From: Tricholomella constricta
Taxonomy: Eukaryota; Basidiomycota; Agaricomycetes; Agaricales; Lyophyllaceae
Assembly: GCA_013368375.1 (NCBI GenBank)
Contig: JAACJP010000007.1
Span: forward strand, 992,001-1,056,000
Direction of reading: 5' to 3'
DNA: 64,000 bases
Every line of letters begins with the position of its first letter. The first letter of the stretch is position 1. The position numbers and the translations under genes are program-made. Under the pieces are notes generated by a model that was not told the DNA's origin, did not search any database, and saw nothing but the letters and a program-made list of their open reading frames with translations. Below, in pieces: positions 1-12,748 of this stretch.

Positions 1-2
1 GG

Positions 3-89
3 GCCGCGGAAAAGGTATTCCCTGCTGATACCAACCCCTACAAAAAGCCGAGGCAAGTTTCCCTGGCTCGCGCCATTATGTCGGAGTGA
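3..89 (+). CDS. 3' end of an unidentified gene (partial)
   Basis: An open frame enters from the left edge and ends at a TGA. It would encode about 28 residues ending in VSLARAIMSE. The composition looks like a protein C-terminus (Lys/Arg/Pro-rich, no low-complexity sequence), and no competing frame is more convincing. I do not recognise the family. The short length means this could be chance; the sequence to the left of the window would decide it. Confidence 0.3.
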   Translation, partial: AAEKVFPADTNPYKKPRQVSLARAIMSE

Positions 90-427
90 GGGATATTCAC
101 AGTCTTGTGTACGTTTTTGGGGCTTCTTGTTTCTCGCCCAGATTCATGTAGAAAGCTCGCTGCAATGTCGGCCCATTGATTAGGGAGGGGGACAGGGACG
201 GCGGTAATGAATTTCGTAGGGTTTGGCATTGGCAAGCACCTACGAGGTTTCGGTCCGGCGGTAAGTAAAGAAGTCAGCGACGACATGCAGTGATTCAGCA
301 GGTACTTGAGGCACAAGAGTTAAGGAGACCAGTCTTGAAGCAGAAATCCAAGTTGATCAGGAAAGGACGACGTTGCACAGACGTTGCAACTGTTGAATGT
401 TGAACGCGACGACAAGTTGCAGTGATT
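90..427. other. Intergenic, presumed promoter of the DUF155 gene
   Basis: No supported coding sequence. The open frames here on the minus strand have no recognisable protein features. The stretch probably holds the 3' UTR of the left-edge gene and the promoter and 5' UTR of the gene starting near 428. Confidence 0.4.
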
Positions 428-2382
428 ATGTCAGCCTTGTATGACGGCACTCGGATTCGTGCGCGACTTGACCAGAACACTCAAAGCTTCCGGTTCGAAA
501 TGTCGAGAGCCCACGGAAATCCTCCAGAACCCAAAGCTCGGGGAGCAAATAGGTCTACTAAAGCCGCAGGAAAGCTCAAAGTTCTTCCCGAGCAGCCGGA
601 AATTTCTTCCTTGCGCGGAGAGTCTCCAAAGGAGCGGGAGGAGAGCACCGGTGGAGATAGCGATGAAGGTGATGTGAGTGAGAGCGAGGATGAACCAGAA
701 GATGTTGAGGTGTGTATCTCCATACCATATTCTGTTGTTGACACTCTAACACATGGACAGGTGTACAACCAAATATCACTAATTCCAGCGGGAACTGCGC
801 GACGAGATGCTTTAAGGCTTACCAAGAAGAAGGCGAAGTCATTACCCAGAGTTACAGCATATGCAACTGCGGGGTACGTACTATTGCTCGGAGGATGATA
901 GACGTCAGCTGAGATTTCTACAGTTCATACCGTATGGACGACTTGATGAAGTTCTTCAATGCGCGGAAAAATGCGTACCATACGAACCCAAAATTGATTG
1001 ACGAAGTCATATATACGCCATACGTTTACGATCCCCCCTCCGCTTTTAATGGCGCGTCAGTTGATCCCCACACCGCGACAGGGGATTTATTAGGCGTGCC
1101 AGAGCTAAGAGAAGAGGGCGAGAACGTGCATATCACGCCGAAAAAGAAAAAGAGCAAATTTGATATGACAGCTACAGAAGCTGAAATATTTCTATTTGAC
1201 TATGGTACTGTTGTCATATGGGGCATGACAGAGGGGCAGGAAAAACGATTCTTGTCGTCCATGTAGGTCCGTTACTCACGTCAAGTCCTGTCAATTAATA
1301 GCTTGCTTTTAGAAAACGTTTCGAAGTAGAAAAACTAGGTAGCCACGCTCAAATCCTTCACATTTATATTCTAACCTGCTTTTTTATTCAGCGCCCGAGG
1401 ACATAGAAATGGAAGATTTAAACTACTACTATGCCAATTACAGCAGGTACTGTTAACGCATATTTTTGATGCAGTTTCCTGACGAACAACGTTGCAGAAT
1501 ATACAACGACGTAATCACCCTTCGAAAAGGCTCAAGTTACATGTACGTCAGCCCCCGCCCCATGACTTAATTATCATCTGACCGTCATCGCAGGACAAAA
1601 CTTTCCTTGTCTCACGCACTGTCTCAATCAGTCAAGATATCTCTGGTCAGGTTCCGTTTCTTTCATTATATGTTCAGACCATTAACTTAAATCGAATCCA
1701 GTTCGAGGGCCTCATATCAACGACTATAGAGGAGACTAAAGACATACCGGAAGTTATCAGCGAAACGGGAGAGATAGGAATGCCTCACAAAGGTTCACAC
1801 ACACAAATTTGTTCAATGTCTGGATATTGATGATCGTTCCCAGAAATCATGCAGAACATCGGGCGGCTCTTCCTTCTTCGAACAAATATCAACTCTGTGG
1901 GCTCAGTACTGGATTCTCCGGTACGCCGACCTTGCGAATAATTTAGCTTCTTTGACTGACATGTCAATTTTTTGGTAGGAGGTCTTCTGGGTTCGTTTGA
2001 CACTGTGAATTAGTCATCAAGGACACATCTTGACCGGATTTTGCAGAGTTTTCCGGATCTGCAACCATTATACGACGCCGCTCGTAGCTATCTGGAGATA
2101 CCTCAAAGGATTGACTTACTTAATACTCGTGTTGAGGTATTGAGCATTCCTATCCCTCAACGTTAGCTACTGAATATCGATATTCGCAGGTTCTTCAAGA
2201 CATGCTTCAACTCTTAAAAGAATCAGTCTCAAGTAAACACGCAGAACGATTAGAACAGGTCATAATCATCCTTATTGCGATTGAGATTGGTACGTAAAGC
2301 TTAGCTTGCACGCCCTCTCCTTGCTGACCATTTTTTAGTTCTCGGGATCGTAACTATTCTGGTCGATTTGATGGCGTACTAG
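428..2382 (+). CDS. RMD1/Sif2 family protein (DUF155)
   Basis: Multi-exon gene of the DUF155 family (yeast RMD1 and RMD8, fission yeast Sif2), membrane-anchored proteins linked to meiotic nuclear division; animal RMND1 is mitochondrial. The N-terminus is acidic and Ser/Glu-rich and probably disordered. Splicing an intron from about 711 to 760 and another from about 874 to 923 gives a Y-R-M-D-D-L-M-K-F block. This is followed by the family core (AEIFLFDYGTVVIWGM), a block with NYYYANYSRIYNDVITL, and a C-terminal coiled region. One hydrophobic segment (IIILIAIEIVLGIVTILVDL) lies just before the end. The frame can open at the ATG at 428 or at an in-frame ATG at 500; upstream of 428 there is only a GTG. 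The exact molecular role of the family is not established. It is convergent with SEC5. Confidence 0.85.
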
Positions 2383-2561
2383 TTTTTCCTTGACTTATAC
2401 CATTATTGTATCATCAGATTACCACCATTTTAGCCCTTCGTGGACATTGTGTACTCTTGCTCTCGTGCTTTGTTCAGCCTATAAAGCTGCAACTGTATTA
2501 TTACAGAATCAAGTCCGACAATCATAAATTACAACTAAGCAACCTCGCTCGACCAGGGTCA

Positions 2562-5500
2562 CTATTGCCGACTAGCACTCTCCTTAGGCTCCTTCGTACC
2601 ATGATGACGCTCCTTGTCCCGAGTGCGAGTACCTGTGCCTGTTCGACTGCTAGACTTCGTCTGCCTAAAGCACAAGAACTCAATGCCCGTCGCGCGCCGC
2701 GTGTCCGCCAACGTCTTCTTCACGCCGTCGAGGTTGCTCTGTAGATTCTCGTCCCCAGGTCTACGAGAATACGCCTGCGATATCTTGTTGTAGAGATCCG
2801 ACAAGGTCTTGGCCGCGGATGCCGTGACGTAGCGGCCGAGAGTTTGGTGCATGAACTCAATCTCGAGGGTCGCCTAAGATTATCTATGTATTAGTATTGC
2901 CAACCCCGAGGTGAAAAGGGGTAGGCGTACGCGAAGCATTCCACCCATTCCGAATCGTTTCACTTGCCGGAAGCACCGCAGAGCTTCCTCCGCAAGTTCG
3001 TTGACGAGCGTGCTCAGCGTTCGGTCCAGGAGAGGCTCAGCCGCACTGCTGACCTGCGCATGGATAGTGACCAGGTAAATGAGCGTCTCATACATGTACG
3101 GTCGAATTTCTGCCGAGTATTTTAGCGACAGAATTACGTTCTATGGATGTCAATCTTGCCTGTGGGTTGTGGCGTCTCATACCAGTCCATATTGCTATCG
3201 AGGATGCCTCCACGCAGGATATCCATTGCAACATTAGCTTTGGGTTTCACGTAGCCGTCAAAGAGCGTCTTGTCGAGCTCTTGCACGACGGTCAGTAACG
3301 TCTGATATATATTTGAGTGTGTGATGACAATGTCGTAAGTAATCCAGCATTTACCTGTCTGTCCTCGGCAATGGATATACCGAGTGCAGCCTCAAGCTGG
3401 GTGAGCATACCGGGAATGACGACATTCTTGAGGTGGGTAAAATTCGAAATAACAACAAGCATTCGAGTGTCCTTCAAGGAAATTGAGCACATGAAAATCA
3501 TCACCACGGTAAACACCTTACCCCATCATGAAGGTCAAGTAACTCAAGTGGATTGGGCCCTGTCGCGGCCGGTGCCATGTCTGTTACTTGCATTTTGCCC
3601 GTAACGATAGGCGATTCGTTCGATGCGAGAAGGACGAGGCCGTCCAAGAAGGCATACAGCGCATCCAAGAAGGCTTTTGTTATTTTCGAAATGAATGCTT
3701 GAGGTACAGGGTTCTGTTTCGATGGCTTAGCGAGCGACGAGGCCGAGAGGTCAACACCTCCCGCGAGTTTGAACGCCGCGGTCGTCAGCTGTCGTTGAAA
3801 AAGTTCGATTTGGTCCAAATAGCGGGTGGCGGACATATCTGTTGGACTGGCAATCCAAGTCTCGAGATAGTAGAATAGTTTTGCATCTGAGGAAAACTTT
3901 AGTAAATGCGTCTGGAGACTGCTCACAGTGACCAACCTCGCAGCCACGTGCTGACTAGAACATCCTCAAACCTCCATTTGGCACTATCCAAAAGACTTTT
4001 CAGGCTCGACGAAACCTCTGGAGAAATATCCAGCGCATTCAGTTCATTGACGGTTTCTTGTAGTTCTCCGAGGACCTTCATCAAGTAATGAGCCGTCGAC
4101 AGCGAATGACTGTCCTTAGGCAGGTTCGCGGGGGCCGGATTATTCGCATTCGGCGAGGCCACAGCCATATCGGAAAGGGTGAAAAACTCAGAGATTAGGG
4201 ATATATATAGTTTGACGACGTCCAAGGCCATGGTCCGACTTTGCGTGGGGCTGCGCCGGGTCCCCGACCCAGATGTCTGTGGCTCTTATTCAGGAAAAGT
4301 CTTCAAGGAGAGCGAGACGTGGGAGATACCTTTCTATACTTGCCATCCATGTAACTCTTAGAAATCTTGCAAAAGTTGGGGAGAGATGAGAGCATCGATT
4401 CGGAGACGCTCTTGACCATGTCGAGGATGGCTTGCCAGACAGGCTCTGCCGAGGATCGCGCTGTTCACTCAAGTTAGTACATCCTGCAAAGTCGTCGAGT
4501 ATCGTCTTACCAATGACAGGTTCCGCCTGCTTCGCTTCAAGCGCCATCATTGCAATTTGTAGCTGGGATGCAATATGTGAAGTCAGGCTCCCCTGTTCGT
4601 TCTCGAGTGATGTCTTCTCAATGGTCACTGTCAAGGATCAGGATGATGCACCTGTTTTTTAGATTATCGAAACGTCAAACATACCTTGTATCGAGGCTGT
4701 AGCAGAACTATGTGCTTTCTTCATCCCCTCCAGGATATATTTGTGTTGACTGTCAAAATATGTCCAAATCGGGTCATCTCCAGCTTGCAAGTCGAGAAGA
4801 ACCCTGGTATGGCCGTCGGTATATCACACGGGCAGCAGAGGTCTTGACTCACTCAATGGTCTTCTCCTGCTCCTCTAAAGTCCGCGTAGGATCTTGTAGT
4901 TGCGAAACGAGGACATTCCTCATCTCACCCATGGCCTTCTCTACACTGCCCCACACTTTTTCGAGGATGCGCCGGTGCTGCAGTTCACCAGAAGCGGAAT
5001 TCTGTCCTTCTTTTAGTGTGCCGGATGGAAGTAATTGTCCGGGACGGGACTCTAGGAGCAGCTTCCCCTTCTTATAGTCGCGCATGGCGACATCGTACCG
5101 ACCCTTGCGTTGTATTTCAGCCTGAATTTAGAGCTAGAGAGTAGGTTGAAATGATACATACGGCTTCGACAGACTCTATGATGAAACTTGGGAGGTTGAA
5201 GAAGAACTTGGACCTTTCAAATACCCCTAGAGTTGTTCGAAGTCGTTGCGCTTTGGAGGCGTTTTCAAGAACAGGGAGGAAGACCTGATTTGCCTTCATT
5301 GCACCCTCTAAAGTAAGGCCTCAGTGACGGCTTGTTTCATCTGAGCGCTTCACACACGTTTGAGTTGATCTCTTAACGGCTTCGACGCGTAGTCCATCTC
5401 GGGCGACAGCAGCCCTTCCTTCATTTCCGCATACAAGGCTGCATTGATATTTAACTGGGTAGAATTTGACACTAGGATATTAAACACACCGTCATTCGCG

Positions 5501-6065
5501 GCTTTGACCGCAACAAACCGATCAAAGTTGTCCTCGACAAGCACCCTAATGGCTTCAGAACGCGCATCAATAGATGCCTCCAGGTGCGCGATGCCTTGTG
5601 CGAGATCTTGGTACGTTGCATTGGGATGAACGGCAGATAGAAAGGCTTTCGGGTCGAAGGACTTGGAAGTAATGAGAACAGCAGCCTCTGGAACGCGAAG
5701 GATCAGTCCGGAAACATGCACATTGCGACACTAACCACTCACTTGATTCCATGTCCATCTCTTTTACGCTATGATGGACGGTACATCGATAGGATATTTT
5801 GAACAGTTAATGTAATGACGCACTTGACAAAACCACCAATGCCCAATGGATCACCCGAGTCTCCGTCTCCGGCTGTGCTCGTCAACGCGCCTGCTACAGA
5901 ATTTTCCAGTTCATGATCAATTTCCTCCCATTTCCTAGCGAGCTCAAGTATCTGTACTCAGTTATAGGCACGCGAAATGTACAGGACTTACGTAGGTCGC
6001 AAGCTTGAGATATTGTAGGTTTTGAGGAGGGCAGCTTCGTCGATGTCAAAGTTCAACTTGGGCAT
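2562..6065 (-). CDS. SEC5: Exocyst complex component Sec5
   Basis: Subunit of the octameric exocyst, which tethers post-Golgi vesicles to the plasma membrane at growing hyphal tips and septa. The N-terminus, starting at the ATG at 6065, reads [20 protein letters not shown]. After splicing comes a [11 protein letters not shown] block, then the Sec5 hallmark region around 5350-5700 ([20 protein letters not shown], then a helical stretch containing [14 protein letters not shown]). The later parts are long alpha-helical repeats ([18 protein letters not shown] and others), as expected for the rod-like fold of exocyst subunits. At least ten short introns interrupt it. The C-terminal exon runs from [10 protein letters not shown] to a charged [16 protein letters not shown] tail. 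No Ral-binding IPT domain is visible, which is normal for fungi. It ends 179 bases from the convergent DUF155 gene. Confidence 0.9.
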
Positions 6066-6446
6066 ATGATATTTGTTGGTCGGATCCCGTCGACTACCTT
6101 GGTATTAGTACAGGGCTGTGGATATATTGTCAGGCTAGAGAAGCAATTGAAACTTGATAACGCGTTGACGATGTCAAAAGCAGCGATCAATGTGGTCACC
6201 TCGGTCAAGGCGTTCTTTGTTCGTGTTATATTCGGCCGGCATTGCCCTTAGACTTGCTTCCACCTGGACCCGATGAACCTTTCGAGAGTTCGATCAGATA
6301 TTAAACATGGATTTAGTATGTAAGTATGTAGAGGTATCAAGTGGGGGGAGTAATAACGGAGGTAAAGATCTTCCCAAAACCTTTCCAAATCTATCGAATG
6401 GTTCATGTGTTCCGCTTGTCATGTTCCAGTGCGGCAAATAGCTTAT

Positions 6447-7931
6447 TTAGACAGGGAGCGCAGTGTTGAAGATTATATCCCAGATCTTGCCTACAATAAA
6501 CTTGTCAGTGGAGGAGCAGGAAAAACCTGAAAAATACATACTGGTGACACCGAAGCCAAGTTCGAAGTTCTTGTAGTGGTGAGCAAGATGGTACTTCTTC
6601 ATCTCCCTGAAGTAGGCAGGCAGCCTAGTGTGGTGCAGGCTAGATATTCCAATAAGGATGTGAGAGGACAGAATAAACGATGTTACTTACGCATAATGCA
6701 TGCAGTCGTACAAGACATCTGGAGTGCGTCGCGTGAGCTGATGAGTAATCTTTCTGCCATAACAAGTGACTTACAAAACGTGAAAGCTCCAGAGATTATA
6801 CCGTTGGCCACCGGAGCGGGAAACAATACATGTGCGAGGCGAGTGAACGGGGACTGTAGGGCAAAAAAGAGCGTCGGGGGCATGACAAGTCTCAACCTAG
6901 GCCGAAAAAATTAAAAATGATTGGTAAAAGAGACGAGACGTGAACGTACCGATCCATTGGCAGATAATGGTGTACACCGTGCATTAAGAAGTGCAGCGTT
7001 AAGAAAGCAGGTGTGTCGGGAAGCAAAGTATCGATGTGGAAGACGAAGCGATGGAAGCAGTATTCTAGGAGCGTCCAGATCGCGTTTCCGACGAAGAAGC
7101 ATGAGAGAGTCTTGACATAATTGCTCGCGGGTATGAGAAACAGAGCGCCGAGGGGAAGGATGGGGTTCGCGGTGAAGGCTGGGAGGGGCCCAGACCATTG
7201 CAGCACGGAGCGCGTGAAGAGGTATGCAGCAATTGGGGCCCAGACCATGGGGACAACGTACCAAACTGTCCTTGTATTATACTGACGCAACGTCAGGAGA
7301 GAGGTCGGAGGTTCTAAAGTTGTATGTCACCTACTTCGAGGATATCAGGCCCAAAGAAACGAGCTGGTTCAGGGAGGTGGCGAGGCTGGTGGACCTGTTG
7401 AAGATAATATGACTTGCTACAGAAACAAGAAATATAAGCTCAGAGCGCGACATGAAAATGGTAATCGACACACCTCCAATTCGCCTCCCAGACCTGTCTC
7501 AATAACGGTTTCCTCAGATCAAGAAATTGGTTCTTTTCGAAATCCTTCACTTCGTCGGTGTCATCAGGTTGGAAGTCATCTGTCGCCTCCCAGTCTTTCG
7601 ATCGCACCACAAGGATAAGTATTTATGGCAAGGAGGGAGACGGAGAACACATACCGTCGCTTACAGTCGTGCTATCTGTCCCTAGTCTGCCAATGACGTA
7701 CTCGTCCATCATCTCGTAGGCAGAGTCGGAGTGCTCATGCTCGTCCTTGTCTTTCATAACCTCGTCAACATCCTGCCCCGCGTATTTGAGAATCAAGTCG
7801 TCGCCTCCTGGATGGTCATTAAGGAAGTCCGTAACATTGTACACTTTTCCATGGCGAGATATCCAGCAGCTGGACGCCGTCTTGTTGTTCGCGACATCCT
7901 CGGCGGTGTATATGATGATACGCTTAGACAT
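6447..7931 (-). CDS. SCS7: Fatty acid 2-hydroxylase with N-terminal cytochrome b5 (Scs7/FAH type)
   Basis: ER membrane enzyme that adds the 2-hydroxyl group to the very-long-chain fatty acid of ceramides, using electrons passed through its own cytochrome b5 domain. Residues 1 to about 85 are cytochrome b5: the first haem ligand is in the HPGG motif at residues 40-43 and the second is a His in DEHEHSDS near residue 66. The C-terminal part carries the di-iron histidine boxes of the hydroxylase superfamily: HRFVFH, HFLMHGVHH, HYALHH and HLAHHYKN. Hydrophobic membrane segments lie between them (PILPLGALFLIPASNYV, TLSCFFVGNAIWTLLEY). It ends with KIWDIIFNTALPV and TAA. About five introns are needed. 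The ATG at 7931 immediately precedes the cytochrome b5 fold, so the start is firm. Confidence 0.93.
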
Positions 7932-8329
7932 GGCAGGAGATGGGAGGAAGAAACAAGGAGGGGAGCGACCGTTTGACGGCGGTGTTTCGGACTACAAGTC
8001 TCGCCACTTTTCAAAGCCAAAACTCACATGATCACCTGATCCGAGAAATGACGAGGCTTGTTTACATCAGCCGCTATCAGCCGCGATCCTCGTTCTGGAT
8101 CTTCCTCGACTCTCCTGGCTCAGCCTAGAGAGTGCTGGCGCCGGGCTACTACGGATGGCGTGTGTGCAATTGACTTCATTCATTTACATCTTCATCTGGG
8201 GCTGTCCTGCGCTGATAAAACATTTTACTGGCGCCGGGGCCCGCATGCCCACGACATTCACTGCGCAGTACTGTACGACAGGCACTCCGCAGCTCGCAGT
8301 TTATACACTGAGCCGGATTACCTTACAAC
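7932..8329. other. Intergenic, promoter side of the fatty acid hydroxylase
   Basis: About 400 bases between the minus-strand hydroxylase start and the stop of the upstream minus-strand acyl-CoA synthetase. Open frames here lack family features. I see no clear promoter element or RNA gene. Confidence 0.4.
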
Positions 8330-10952
8330 TTACGGTCTCGGTACCCGTCCAACCTGCTTCCCTGCAAGCTCTTTACTCCATTTCCGCAACACATGCTTCA
8401 TGACCTTCCCGCTGGCGGTTTTGGGCAGCTCATTCGGCACCCCGTCTTCGCCAAGGAACCATACCCATGCCGGCGCATTCTATGCAGCTCCCGTTGAATC
8501 ACAAAGATATCCGAGGAATACGATACACACCTGAGGGTTCATGCTTTTGGCGACTCCTGCTCGTATGCTTTCTCTGGACGCGAAGGTGCTGTGTCGTCGG
8601 GCGATCCATGCACCTACGACCTCTCCGTACTTTTCATCCGGCACAGAAATGACCGCCGCTTCTTGGATGCTCTCCTGCGCAGTCAGCGCATTCTCGATTT
8701 GCACTGGAAACAGGTTCTGGGCACATGTGTTACGTTTTGTTCGATTTTCATCAACGAGAAAATACAACCTCTCCTCCGCGAATGATAATATCTTTGATTC
8801 TTCCAACGACTAGATTGACAGTCTCTTTAACATGCAAGGTAGGTAAAGGGACCTGAACACTCACTTCTGAGATATCCCTCTTCGTCCATGATCCCCTCGT
8901 CGCCTGTGTGCATCCACAGTGTTCCCTCTTTGTCCTTCTTCATGACCTCCTGTGTTTGCTCATTATCCCCCCAGTACCTATTAGCCAGACGACCCTCAAT
9001 TTAAATCTTTACCGGGCAAAAAAGCAGGATCACCTACCCTTTCTGCAGTAAATATCCAGCAATACAGATCTCCCCTGGAGTCCCAACGGGAACGACATTG
9101 CCATCTAAATCAATCAATTTAGCCTTGACATGGGGTTGCACCTTTCCGACGGTCTCGACGCGTTTGATGATGTCGTCGGCGGGGGTAGTCTGGAAGGAGA
9201 CTGGGCTGAGTGGGCGGACGAGTCCTTATTAGGAACGACACAAGATCAGTGGACTTTATGCAGTACCTAGTCTCCGCTAGAAAGTATTGTTATGGACGTG
9301 CGGTACGACACGATGTGGTTGGCTTACTCATTCCATATGCATTCGTGAGATCCACCAAGTTCAATTTAGCGATGAGATTCTTCATCAATTCAATCGGAAC
9401 AGGCGAGCCGGCAGCGATTCCGGTCCTAACGCAACGGATCCCGTTGTATTCACCACTCGATTCGGAAACCTCACAACGCACCTCAAACAGCTAGTATCCA
9501 ATTTCTCGTGGGCCGCCTGTCGCTTATCGAGTTCAGAAATGATGCCAAAGAAATGTGTCGGCACCCCATGCAGCGCTGTACATCGTTCCGCAACGACAGC
9601 TTGTACGATAGCCTCGGGATCGAAGACCTCGGACGGGTACACGATGCATGCGCCGTGAGACCAGGCGGCTAGGTTTCCTAAGACAAGACGTGTTGATAGC
9701 TATATCAGCTTTATGAAGATTAACGGGCAAAGTTGGGTACTCATCAAAACAGTGAAATAGTGGAGGGACATTGCCTAGATTGGTAGCAGACTAAGAATCC
9801 TGAGAAGTAACAGTAACATAAATTGAAGGTGTACATACAGAGGATATCCTTGTGAGTTAAACGCATGCATCTTCCGATAGATAGCGCGTTGTTTAGAAGA
9901 TTAGAGTGAGTAAGCTGGGGTAGAGTTGGTCAACCAGGAAATACGTTAACGATGATGCAAACAACATACTGAGACGGCTTTGGGTGCACCCGTGGTTCCG
10001 CTGGAGTCGTAGAAAGTTAACAGTGTGTATGTTTAGTATACATGAACCATACCTCGTAAATTGCAAGTTAATAACGTCATCTTTCTCTAATGATGCGGAC
10101 ATATCGCGCTGCATATCCCTCTCCGGTGTATCCTCCCGCCACATGATGATCTCCCTCCAATCAATGATGCCTTTAACCCCGAGCTTGTCAAGCTCTCCCT
10201 GATACTTTCCTTGATTGTCTACTACCACGAGATTCCTCAGCTCAGGCAATTCCTCTGCCTGGATATGACCGGGCTGAGAGCCCTCTAGGCCCGGCACCAC
10301 GGCTGCAAGCATCTCGACATAGGCAGATGATCGGATGCGTGGTACGACGAAGAGATGTTTCGCCCCGACGAGCTTCAGCGTCGCGACCTGTACATGTGCT
10401 CAATTACGCATCCCGGACCAACAGATTGAGCACCTACCAATTCCTGTGCACGATATGCTGGGTTGAGCGTCACCAAGATAGCCCCTAGATGTGCGCATGC
10501 CCATTGCAACATGGCGTACGCGCTGGTGTTATTGTTTATTCCCATCGCTCGTTAGCGACCCCACCCAGCATGCAACAACGAGTGACGCACCTGTTGTTCC
10601 CCATCACGACGGCGACGCGGTCGCCCTTGCGTACACCCATGTTCAGAAGCCCGCGGGCGAGTGCATTGATATGCCTATCGAACTCGGCGAAGTCCCATGC
10701 CAGGTGTGTCGTCACCTCGAGATTTCTTGACCGCGGTCCATGATGCGCACGCGGAGGCTCGCTCCTGCAGATTAGTCCTGGTTGTGTAGGGAAGTTGCGC
10801 AGGATCTGGGTGGTGAAGTAGCCTGAGAGCGTGCGAGTTTCGAGCGGAGGGTGTAGTGGGCCTTCGACAGAGGAATGGGTGAGCCAGCGCCGTACGTGGG
10901 CGTGGTTGGTAAGACTTGCGCGTCGTAGCGAGAGGGCGCGGGTTAGATTCAT
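8330..10952 (-). CDS. AMP-forming acyl-CoA synthetase (ACSF2-like), probably mitochondrial
   Basis: ANL-superfamily enzyme that activates a carboxylic acid, probably a medium-chain fatty acid, to its CoA thioester through an acyl-adenylate. The N-terminal domain begins with DFAEFDRHINALARGLLNMG and RKGDRVAVVMGNN. The middle has the adenylate loop (SGTTGAPKAV around 9990, split by an intron), LHGVPTHFFGIISELDK, and NAYGMSE followed by TSP. The C-terminal domain has LWMHTGDEG, GRIKDIIIRGGENLFPVQIE, and the catalytic lysine in LPKTASGKVMKHVLRKW, just before the TAA at 8330. I chose the ATG at 10952 because the protein then starts MNLTRALSLRRASLTNHAHV, an arginine-rich, acid-free leader like a mitochondrial presequence. 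An in-frame ATG at 11066 would add 38 residues. The substrate cannot be fixed from sequence. Confidence 0.87.
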
Positions 10953-11293
10953 GACGGACAAGAGGAACCCCACATCCGTGGCACCGCGGTTCAGACGAGT
11001 CGCTGAATCTGAATTCTGATGTCCGTCGATTCTGGCTGAATTGAGGAGCGGCCCGGTGTCATCCATATTGTTATACTAAATACACTGCATTACTTCTAGC
11101 CTCCGTAATTCTAGTAGTGGAGGAGGATGATCAAGATACCCGTTTCCAGTCTAGTAGAGTAGGTCCACAATATCCATGCAAGAGAGGCAGAGCTTTACCC
11201 CGCTACCTCACTCGTCGATCGCAATCATATACTGCTCCAGCAATGGCAGCCAGCCTCTAAAAGGCCCCCAAACCAATCCGCGATCTCTAAGAT
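10953..11293. other. Short intergenic region between the acyl-CoA synthetase and ORT1
   Basis: Holds the alternative upstream start of the synthetase (in-frame ATG at 11066) and its promoter, plus the 3' end of the ORT1 transcript. An open frame from 11208 to 11570 on the minus strand only shadows the carrier's last exon in another frame. No RNA gene or repeat seen. Confidence 0.4.
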
Positions 11294-12748
11294 TCACCCA
11301 AGCCATGCCGCCAAACCGTCGTACACAACGAATACAATCCCACTGCTCGGTACAGCGCGCGCGACGGTCATACCACATCCAGCATAAAGCCCACGCAGAC
11401 CATGAGCAACATACATCCGCGCCAGAGTCCCAGTGAACGTCTGTGACGACGCTCGGGCAGCCGCAGCCTGTTTTGAGAGTGCCATTGTACGTGCACCGGA
11501 AGGTCGCAGTTCGTCTTCCGTTTGCATCGCGCTCTTCACCGTGTCCGCGGGGTAGAATGCCAGAACACATGCAGCGCCCGCAACGGCTCCTGATATAGCT
11601 GATTCCCAGGGAAGGAGATCCGTGTTTGTGGATGACTGCGAGGGTTCCGGGTAGAGTCCTTGGACATACATCGAAGGGACCTCTTGAGCTTTTCGCCGTC
11701 GCAAGAGGAAGTCTGCCACTATTTCTTTAACCGCAAACCATGCGGCTGTTCCTCCTGTTTCGCGGAGCATAGTGCCAGTGTGGCCTATCCACAAGCCACG
11801 CACGCCGTGCGCCTGAATCGTTTCGCGAAGGACCCCGATTGGTCCGGGAGGTAGTTTCATTGCTGAAGTTGATGAGTGGGGATGGTGATCATACATGGTA
11901 CGGTGAGATGAAGATGAAGATTTAGTAACGGAAACGCGACTCGTTGAAAGCGTTGGGAGGGTGAATAGTCGCATTGGGGACATGGAGGATAATGGTCGTT
12001 GTGGTGTGTGATGTTGCTTGGGCATGTTCATCATTTGAACTTGCATCTTGCATTTCACCAGTTCGATGGGGGTACTGAAAGAAAGGTCAGATAAAGACAA
12101 AAGTTATATCCCCGGTAAAATAGGAGCATCCTCAGTTAAGGATACAAGGGTGTTGAGACACGAACATAATGAAACTGCCGACGAGGCCTGCGCCCGCAGC
12201 AGCGATGCCCAACTCTGGTATTGAAAGCTTTTCGGTCCGCGGTCTCGATGTACATGAACGGATAACGTCCTGGAAACCCGAGTACGCGACAAAGAGTACC
12301 GCGGTCTCGGCCATGGACCCAACAATCGGCGCCGGCAGGCCCTGTGTGACGTCTGCTTAGCGATGAACTCAAAAAATAAGGATGAGCCGTACCCTGTAGA
12401 GTCCTCGAAATCCCTCCTCCCGCCACGTCTGTTTTAAGCAGTCAATGGGCCCTTTAAACCGTAGCTGATTTGAACCCGAGGTCGGGGAGAGTAGTTGCGC
12501 CTGAAGTCGGACTTTCGCGAGGTCGAACGGGTACTCGAAAACTTCGGACACCATTCCAGCGAACTGTGCTCATAATAGTTAGTTGCACGAAGCACTGAAG
12601 AAGACTCGGTCCGTACACTTCCGAATGCAATATTCTTTAGCGCACTGCTGAATGTGAAGAGACCAGCACCTGACTCGCCAGATGATGGGGCATGGTTGGG
12701 ATTTGCGTAGATCTGTACCTCGACAGAATCGTCGATGGTATGTGGCAT
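11294..12748 (-). CDS. ORT1: Mitochondrial ornithine carrier (ORT1/ARG11 type)
   Basis: Mitochondrial carrier family protein that exchanges ornithine, and in some species arginine or lysine, across the inner membrane, linking matrix arginine biosynthesis to the cytosol. All three carrier repeats are present with their signatures: PFDLAKVRLQ, PIELVKCKMQ and PADTVKSAMQ. Each is followed by the usual acidic/aromatic half (CLKQTWREEGFRGLYRGLPA; GVRGLWIGHTGTMLRETGG; GLRGLYAGCGMTVARAVPSS). The third-repeat YPADTVKSAMQTE and the AETAVLFVAY segment fit the ORT1 subfamily best, so the substrate is an inference. After the second signature there is a Ser/His/Met-rich insertion of about 50 residues (around 11885-12035) that the core fold does not need. 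The ATG at 12748 begins MPHTIDDSVEVQ; two or three introns. Confidence 0.88.

Noticed and set aside
8330..12748. Metabolic gene cluster (acyl-CoA synthetase, ORT1 and neighbours)
   Set aside because: No polyketide or peptide synthase, terpene cyclase, P450 or dedicated regulator nearby; gene functions are unrelated housekeeping ones.
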